This document shows positions 13,542 through 15,920 of a DNA stretch of 15,920 bases, piece after piece. Position 1 is the stretch's first letter; each line of letters starts with the position of its first letter. The stretch comes from Bacillota bacterium (GTDB lineage: Bacteria > Bacillota > Clostridia > Tissierellales > Peptoniphilaceae): NCBI GenBank assembly GCA_023443025.1, contig JAEZWM010000074.1, positions 1 through 15,920 of the forward strand. The letters are read 5' to 3'. Below the pieces are notes generated by a model, which was given only the letters and a program-made list of their open reading frames with translations, ran no database searches and was not told the origin of the DNA. The position numbers and the translations under genes are program-made.

Positions 13542-15920
13542 TTAATATTCTTGTTCTGCCATTCTCTTGTAAGTTTGGTATCTTTCTTTTGCGTCTTCTT
13601 CTGCTTGAGCAAATAATACTTCTGCTTCTTCAGGGAATGATCTTTGAAGTGATGTGTATCTAACTTCGGACTTAATGAAGTCTTGGAATGATTCTGTTGG
13701 TTCTTTTGAGTCTAGAACGAATGGATTCTTTCCTTCTTCTTTTAGTCTTGGGTCAAATCTGTATAGGTGCCAGTATCCTGCGTCTACTGCTTTCTTCATG
13801 TGCTTTTGAGCAGTTCCCATTCCGGTTCTAATACCGTGGTTGATACATGGTGAGTATGCCATTACTAGTGATGGTCCATCGTAGGATTCAGCTTCGTGGA
13901 ATGCTTTTAGTGTTTGGTTCATGTTTGCACCCATTGCTACTGAAGCTACATATACATAACCATAAGTTGCAGCAATCATACCTAGGTCTTTCTTTCTAAC
14001 TTTCTTACCTGAAGCAGCGAACTTAGCTACTGCAGCTGTTGGAGTTGCCTTTGATGATTGTCCACCGGTGTTTGAATAAACTTCTGTATCAAATACTAGA
14101 ATGTTTACATCTTCACCTGATGCAATTACATGGTCAAGTCCACCAAATCCGATATCATAAGCCCAGCCGTCTCCACCAAAGATCCATACAGATCTCTTGA
14201 TTAGGTAGTCTTTTCTTATTGAAATCTCAAGTAATAACTCATCAGCTTTCTCGTTACCTGTTTTCTTATCAAGTAATGGAAGTATTTCGCCTGTAGCTGC
14301 TTTAGAACCCTTAGCATCTTTCATGTTTTCAATCCAGCTTTGGAATGGAGCATTAAGCTCTGAGTCAAGTCCTAGCTCGATGAATTCTTCCATTAGGAAT
14401 TTAATTTTTTCTCTAATCTTTCTAGATGCAATTGCCATACCATAGCCGTACTCAGCGTTGTCTTCGAATAGTGAGTTTGCCCAAGCCGGTCCTTTACCTT
14501 CTGCATTCTTACAGTAAACTGTAGCCGGTGCAGAAGCTCCCCAGATTGATGAACAACCTGTAGCATTTGCAACTAACATTCTATCTCCAAACAATTGTGT
14601 AACTAGTTTAGCATAAGGTGTTTCTCCACAACCTGCACAAGCTCCTGAGAACTCTAGAAGTGGTTGTCTGAACTGGCTACCTTTAAGCATAGTGTCCGGG
14701 AAGAACTCGTCTTTATATGAAACATTTTCAACTGCATAAGTCCAGTTGTCTTTTTCTTTATTGTATTGCTCTTCGAAAGGTTTCATGATAAGTGACTTTT
14801 GTTTAGTAGGACAAACGTCAGCACAGTTTCCACAGCCTGTACAGTCTAGCGGGCTTACTTGCATTCTGAATTCTACTTCTTCTAGTCCTTTACCAAGTGC
14901 TTTTTTAGTTTCAAAACCTTCTGGAGCATTAGCTTTTTCGTTTTCGTCTACTAAGAACGGCCTAATTACAGCATGTGGACAAACGTATGAACATTGGTTA
15001 CATTGGATACAATGTTCGATTTGCCATTCAGGTACATAAAGAGCGATACCTCTTTTTTCGAAAGCTGAAGTTCCTTGAGGGAATTCTCCATTTTCTCTAC
15101 CTACGAACTTAGAAACAGGAAGTGAGTTACCTTCTTGTCTGTTCATAACTCTAGCCACATCTTTTACAAACTCCGGTAGATGTGATAGGTCGTCTCCTGC
15201 ATCTGTAGCAGTTTTCCAGCTGTCAGGTACTTCTACTTTAACAAGTGATTCAATACCTTTGTCAACAGCTTGGTAGTTCATGTTAACAACATCTTCACCT
15301 TTTCTACCGTAAGCTTGAACGATTGATTCTTTAAGAGCGTTCACAGCATAATCTAGTGGAAGTACTTCTGAAAGTTTGAAGAATGCAGCCTGCATGATCA
15401 TGTTTGTTCTACTTCCAAGTCCTATCTCAGATGCAATTTTTGATGCATTTATTGTATAGAAGTTAATATCATTTTCAGCAATGTATCTCTTCATTGAAGC
15501 AGGTAGATGTGTGTCTAACTCTTCAACATCCCATAGAGTGTTGAATAAGAAAGTACCACCTTTTTTAAGACCTTTTAGTAAATCATATTGAGTTACATAA
15601 GCTTGTCTTGAACATGAGATAAAGTCTGCTTCATCGATAAGGTAAGTTGATCTAATTGGTGAATTACCAAATCTTAAGTGAGACATAGTAACCCCACCGG
15701 ATTTCTTAGAGTCATAGTCAAAGTAAGCTTGAGCGTACATATCAGTACCGTCACCTATGATCTTGATAGCTTGTTTGTTAGCTCCAACAGTTCCGTCTGA
15801 TCCGTATCCCCAGAATTTACATCTGATAGTACCTTTATCTGAAGTATTGATAACTTCGTCTATTTCTAATGATTTATTTGTAACATCATCAACGATACCA
15901 ATTGTAAAGTCGTCTTTTGG
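13542..15920 (-). CDS. nifJ: Pyruvate:ferredoxin (flavodoxin) oxidoreductase, partial
   Basis: PFOR splits pyruvate to acetyl-CoA and CO2 and reduces ferredoxin, the central energy step of anaerobes. The frame is open through the right edge: 60 codons upstream of the internal Met at 15740 read on as PFOR sequence (for example CKFWGYGSDGTVGANKQ), so that Met is not the start. About 793 of roughly 1170-1190 residues are visible; the N-terminal pyruvate-binding region is missing. Visible in order are domain II, a 2[4Fe-4S] ferredoxin domain with CIQCNQCSYVCP (near 14975-15012) and CTGCGNCADVCP (near 14809-14846), then the thiamine-diphosphate domain with GACAGCGETPYAK, GDGWAYDIG (near 14148-14174) and YSPCINHG. 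All cluster cysteines are present. It converges on the transporter operon and ends in its own terminator. Low-potential ferredoxin from it could feed the iron-sulfur protein at 9896 (inference). Confidence 0.95.
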   Translation of the reverse strand, partial: PKDDFTIGIVDDVTNKSLEIDEVINTSDKGTIRCKFWGYGSDGTVGANKQAIKIIGDGTDMYAQAYFDYDSKKSGGVTMSHLRFGNSPIRSTYLIDEADFISCSRQAYVTQYDLLKGLKKGGTFLFNTLWDVEELDTHLPASMKRYIAENDINFYTINASKIASEIGLGSRTNMIMQAAFFKLSEVLPLDYAVNALKESIVQAYGRKGEDVVNMNYQAVDKGIESLVKVEVPDSWKTATDAGDDLSHLPEFVKDVARVMNRQEGNSLPVSKFVGRENGEFPQGTSAFEKRGIALYVPEWQIEHCIQCNQCSYVCPHAVIRPFLVDENEKANAPEGFETKKALGKGLEEVEFRMQVSPLDCTGCGNCADVCPTKQKSLIMKPFEEQYNKEKDNWTYAVENVSYKDEFFPDTMLKGSQFRQPLLEFSGACAGCGETPYAKLVTQLFGDRMLVANATGCSSIWGASAPATVYCKNAEGKGPAWANSLFEDNAEYGYGMAIASRKIREKIKFLMEEFIELGLDSELNAPFQSWIENMKDAKGSKAATGEILPLLDKKTGNEKADELLLEISIRKDYLIKRSVWIFGGDGWAYDIGFGGLDHVIASGEDVNILVFDTEVYSNTGGQSSKATPTAAVAKFAASGKKVRKKDLGMIAATYGYVYVASVAMGANMNQTLKAFHEAESYDGPSLVMAYSPCINHGIRTGMGTAQKHMKKAVDAGYWHLYRFDPRLKEEGKNPFVLDSKEPTESFQDFIKSEVRYTSLQRSFPEEAEVLFAQAEEDAKERYQTYKRMAEQEY

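Noticed and set aside
13542..15740. Complete 732-residue oxidoreductase starting at the Met at 15740
   Set aside because: The same frame stays open for 60 more codons to the window edge and reads as PFOR sequence; the gene is cut by the window, not short.

Overview
The window is AT-rich and has the gene content of a low-GC anaerobic member of the Bacillota, probably Clostridia or Tissierellia. Evidence for this is the murB-PHP-rapZ-yvcK gene order, strong AGGAGG ribosome binding sites, LplB/LplC-type sugar permeases, a pyruvate:ferredoxin oxidoreductase (PFOR) and a double-cubane-type iron-sulfur protein. I cannot name a genus from the sequence alone.

Layout. Positions 1-1236 hold a single-gene Y1/HUH transposase element (REP-associated type) with 25-bp terminal inverted repeats, lying between two leftward terminators. 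Positions 1253-6083 are a leftward cell-envelope and housekeeping operon read in the order folC, murB, PHP phosphoesterase, rapZ, yvcK, and closed by a terminator. It makes folylpolyglutamates and UDP-MurNAc, and its last two genes control amino-sugar and carbon flux. whiA, the usual partner of rapZ-yvcK, does not follow yvcK.

From a divergent intergenic region with a near-consensus promoter (6216-6244), a rightward operon runs to 12763. It encodes two permeases of an LplB/LplC-type carbohydrate ABC importer, a solute-binding lipoprotein, a YjiM/DCCP-like 2-hydroxyacyl-CoA dehydratase-family iron-sulfur protein, and a second solute-binding lipoprotein about 80% identical to the first over the mature domain. 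It has no transport ATPase and no ATP-dependent reductase for the iron-sulfur protein, so both must be supplied from elsewhere. This importer-plus-redox-enzyme arrangement is the most unusual thing in the window.

Positions 12764-13541 are non-coding: a rightward terminator, an array of about nine 55-99 bp repeats plus a decayed remnant, and a 13-bp-stem terminator for the gene that converges from the right. That gene is PFOR (nifJ). Its 5' part lies beyond the right edge, so only the C-terminal two thirds is visible.
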